Source: Ficedula albicollis (lineage: Eukaryota > Chordata > Aves > Passeriformes > Muscicapidae). Taken from it: a DNA stretch of 64,000 bases. Both the position numbers and the translations under genes were made by a program. The DNA lies in contig NW_004775928.1 in NCBI RefSeq assembly GCF_000247815.1, positions 126,501-190,500 of the forward strand, in the 5' to 3' direction. How positions within the stretch are numbered: position 1 is the first letter of the stretch; every line of letters starts with the position of its first letter. Shown here one piece after another: positions 62,489 through 64,000 of the stretch. The notes under the pieces were generated by a model. The model did no database searches. It saw only the letters and a program-made list of their open reading frames with translations, and had not been told where the DNA came from.

Positions 62489-64000
62489 ATGGGTAAGTGC
62501 TTAAGTAAAGGAGAAAAGGCAAGAGGGAAGTTTAACTCTATTTCTCTAGATAGCCCATTACGGCAATTATTACAAAGGTGGGAGTTGGAAAGTAACATCA
62601 AAGAGTTATATAAAATCCAGATGATACATTACTGCATAGAAATATGGCCCACCTTAAACAATGGCCAAAGTGTGGAACCAGGGACCCTTGGCGGTGTTCA
62701 CAGCTAGTACAATATTTAAGAGCCCAAGAGAGCCCTGATACAGAACAACTCCGGTATTCAATATGCTGGGAGAGGCAAGGGCAGGAGAGTGAAAGGGTCA
62801 AAATATGTAAACTAAAGAAGAAGGGAAAAGAGGGAAAGAAGGGGGAGGAAAATACACGTAGATGGGACCCTCTAGATAACCTGCCTCCTCCCCTGCCTCC
62901 TGAATACCCACCACCCACACTTACACCTTCCCCGCAAGCAGAACAACTCTGGTATTCAATATGCTGGGAGAGGCAAGGGCAGGAGAGTGAAAGGGTCAAA
63001 ATATGTAAACTAAAGAAGAAGGGAAAAGAGGGAAAGAAGGGGGAGGAAAATACACGTAGATGGGACCCTCTAGATAACCTGCCTCCTCCCCTGCCTCCTG
63101 AATACCCACCACCCACACTTACACCTTCCCCGCAAGTTCCTCCTCCACAAGTTCATCCTCTTATTCCTTCTTCTTCGGTTGCACCCCCAGTTCTTCCACC
63201 TCCTCCACAAGTTGCACCCCCAGTTCTCGCACTTCCTTCGCAAGTTCCTCCTCCTATTCCCCCTACCTCAGTGACACCCCAAGTTCTAATATCTTCTCCT
63301 CAAGTTCCTCTTCCTATTCCCCCTACCTCAGTTATACCCCAGGTTTCCACACCTACTCCACAGGCTCCCCCTCCTATCCTTTCTACGTGAGCTACATTCC
63401 CAGATCCTACACCTGCTTTCCCAGTTCCCTCTTCTAGTCCTTCCGCTTCGGTAATACCTCAAGTTCCCGTGCCCTCTCACCAGGGTCCCTCTTCTACTTT
63501 CTCTGTCCCAGTCATATCCACCGTTCCTAGATCACCCCAGCAAGTTCCTCCACCAAGCTTCTCAGTTACTGATTTCTCGCAACCTTATTTCCTGACTCCC
63601 CCTTTCTCATCTGACTCTCCTGCTCCCGTATCATTGTCCCCACTGCCTCCTCCACCTACTCACGTAACCTCACGACCTCTTTCATCAGCAATTTCACACA
63701 CTCCCTCTTTAAATCCTACTGTTCCCTCAGTGACTCCCTCTCTCATGCCACCAGTTAAACCTCCTCCTCTGCCATCGGAGATCACATCACCCCCTTCTAG
63801 TTGGGGACTAGGTTTTGAAACGGAGGAAATAAATTGACTCCCCCGAAATATGCGAGTCTCTCCTGTAGGAGATGTGGCCCAAAGTCATCCATACTACATA
63901 AGATCAAAGACCAAGCTCTTTCCTTTACGGGAAGTCCCAATGGGAGGCATAGTAGGGGGGTAGGGTTTGTAGACGCCCCACTCACCGCCTCAGAGGTTAG
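62489..64000 (+). pseudogene. gag: Retroviral gag, broken and cut by the window end
   Basis: Structural polyprotein that would form the virion core at the plasma membrane. The start is ATG at 62489 in a strong context (A at -3, G at +4), giving MGKCLS, a Gly-2/Ser-6 N-myristoylation pattern of matrix. Matrix-like sequence follows (LLQRWELE, HYCIEIWPT). The frame is lost once between about 62,644 and 62,707. The next frame runs through a basic Lys-rich stretch and a duplicated Pro-rich module with PPEY (a PPxY late-domain pattern), then a long Pro/Ser/Val-rich linker. In-frame TGA stops occur at 63388-63390 and 63835-63837. Capsid begins near 63,925 with PLREVPMGG; a further one-base shift is needed near the G6 run at 63955-63960 to keep capsid-like sequence open. 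These breaks make it non-functional. Class I assignment rests on matrix start, PPxY linker and capsid start. Confidence 0.8.
62741..63136 (+). repeat. 198-bp in-frame tandem duplication in gag
   Basis: Copies 62741-62938 and 62939-63136 differ at a single site (C at 62752, T at 62950; Arg against Trp). The period is 66 codons, so the frame is kept. Each copy carries the end of matrix, the Lys-rich stretch and the PPEY motif. Confidence 0.97.

Larger units (their letters stand above)
60513..64000 (+). mobile_element. Class I (gammaretrovirus-like) endogenous retrovirus, 5-prime part
   Basis: LTR, primer binding site, leader and gag appear in the proviral order and the element runs off the window. 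The tRNA-Pro-like primer site, the MG-start matrix with a Pro-rich linker bearing PPxY, and a capsid start with PLREVP all fit class I elements. The bases just upstream (GAAAT) are a candidate target duplication, to be compared with the other end. It carries tandem duplications in U3, R-U5-PBS, leader and gag. Stops and frameshifts in gag make the copy defective. pol, env and the 3-prime LTR would lie beyond 64,000. Confidence 0.85.

Noticed and set aside
62598..63116. 172-codon minus-strand frame with an internal repeat
   Set aside because: It is antisense to gag and its repeat mirrors the 198-bp duplication.

Overview
This 64 kb window is vertebrate, almost certainly bird, nuclear DNA. The dispersed repeats show this: CR1 LINE fragments with the typical 3-prime tail (ATTCTGTGATTCTGTG-like), several avian endogenous retroviral LTRs, and a tRNA-Ile-like SINE with a CR1 tail that resembles the element known from zebra finch (TguSINE1), which points to a songbird or close relative. 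Base composition is AT-rich. I recognise no host protein-coding exon, tRNA, rRNA or CRISPR array. Nearly all ORFs are short chance frames, repeat remnants or homopolymer translations, so the first 60.5 kb reads as intergenic or deep intronic sequence. Layout: 1.8-3.0 kb holds a CR1 reverse-transcriptase remnant followed by an internally deleted CR1 that keeps its 5-prime UTR, ORF1 start and 3-prime tail. A minus-strand SINE lies at 3.8 kb. CR1 pieces follow at 9.7-10.1, 10.9, 13.25, 15.2-16.2, 18.8-19.1, 50.3 and 58.0 kb. Small tandem duplications lie at 2.4, 8.0 and 22.0 kb, and a larger one (685 bp offset) at 26.7-27.9 kb. LTR-type elements lie at 30.2-30.6 and about 31.0-32.8 kb (plus strand) and 42.5-43.1 kb (minus strand). 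Three loci (4.7, 31.2-32.1 and 47.7-48.0 kb) contain pure G tracts of 139-295 bases. Repeated sequence on both sides of these tracts suggests assembly or base-calling artefacts rather than biology. The last 3.5 kb (60,513-64,000) is the 5-prime end of a class I (gammaretrovirus-like) endogenous retrovirus on the plus strand: an LTR with TGTTAC/GTAACA ends, a tRNA-Pro-like primer binding site, a long repeat-rich leader with a splice donor, and a gag gene that starts with a myristoylation-type MG motif and is broken by frameshifts and stops before the window ends at the start of capsid. It carries separate tandem duplications in U3 (189 bp), R-U5-PBS (240 bp), leader (41 bp and minisatellites) and gag (198 bp, in frame, doubling a PPxY motif). 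Their different divergences suggest duplications of different ages. This provirus is the most interesting object in the window.
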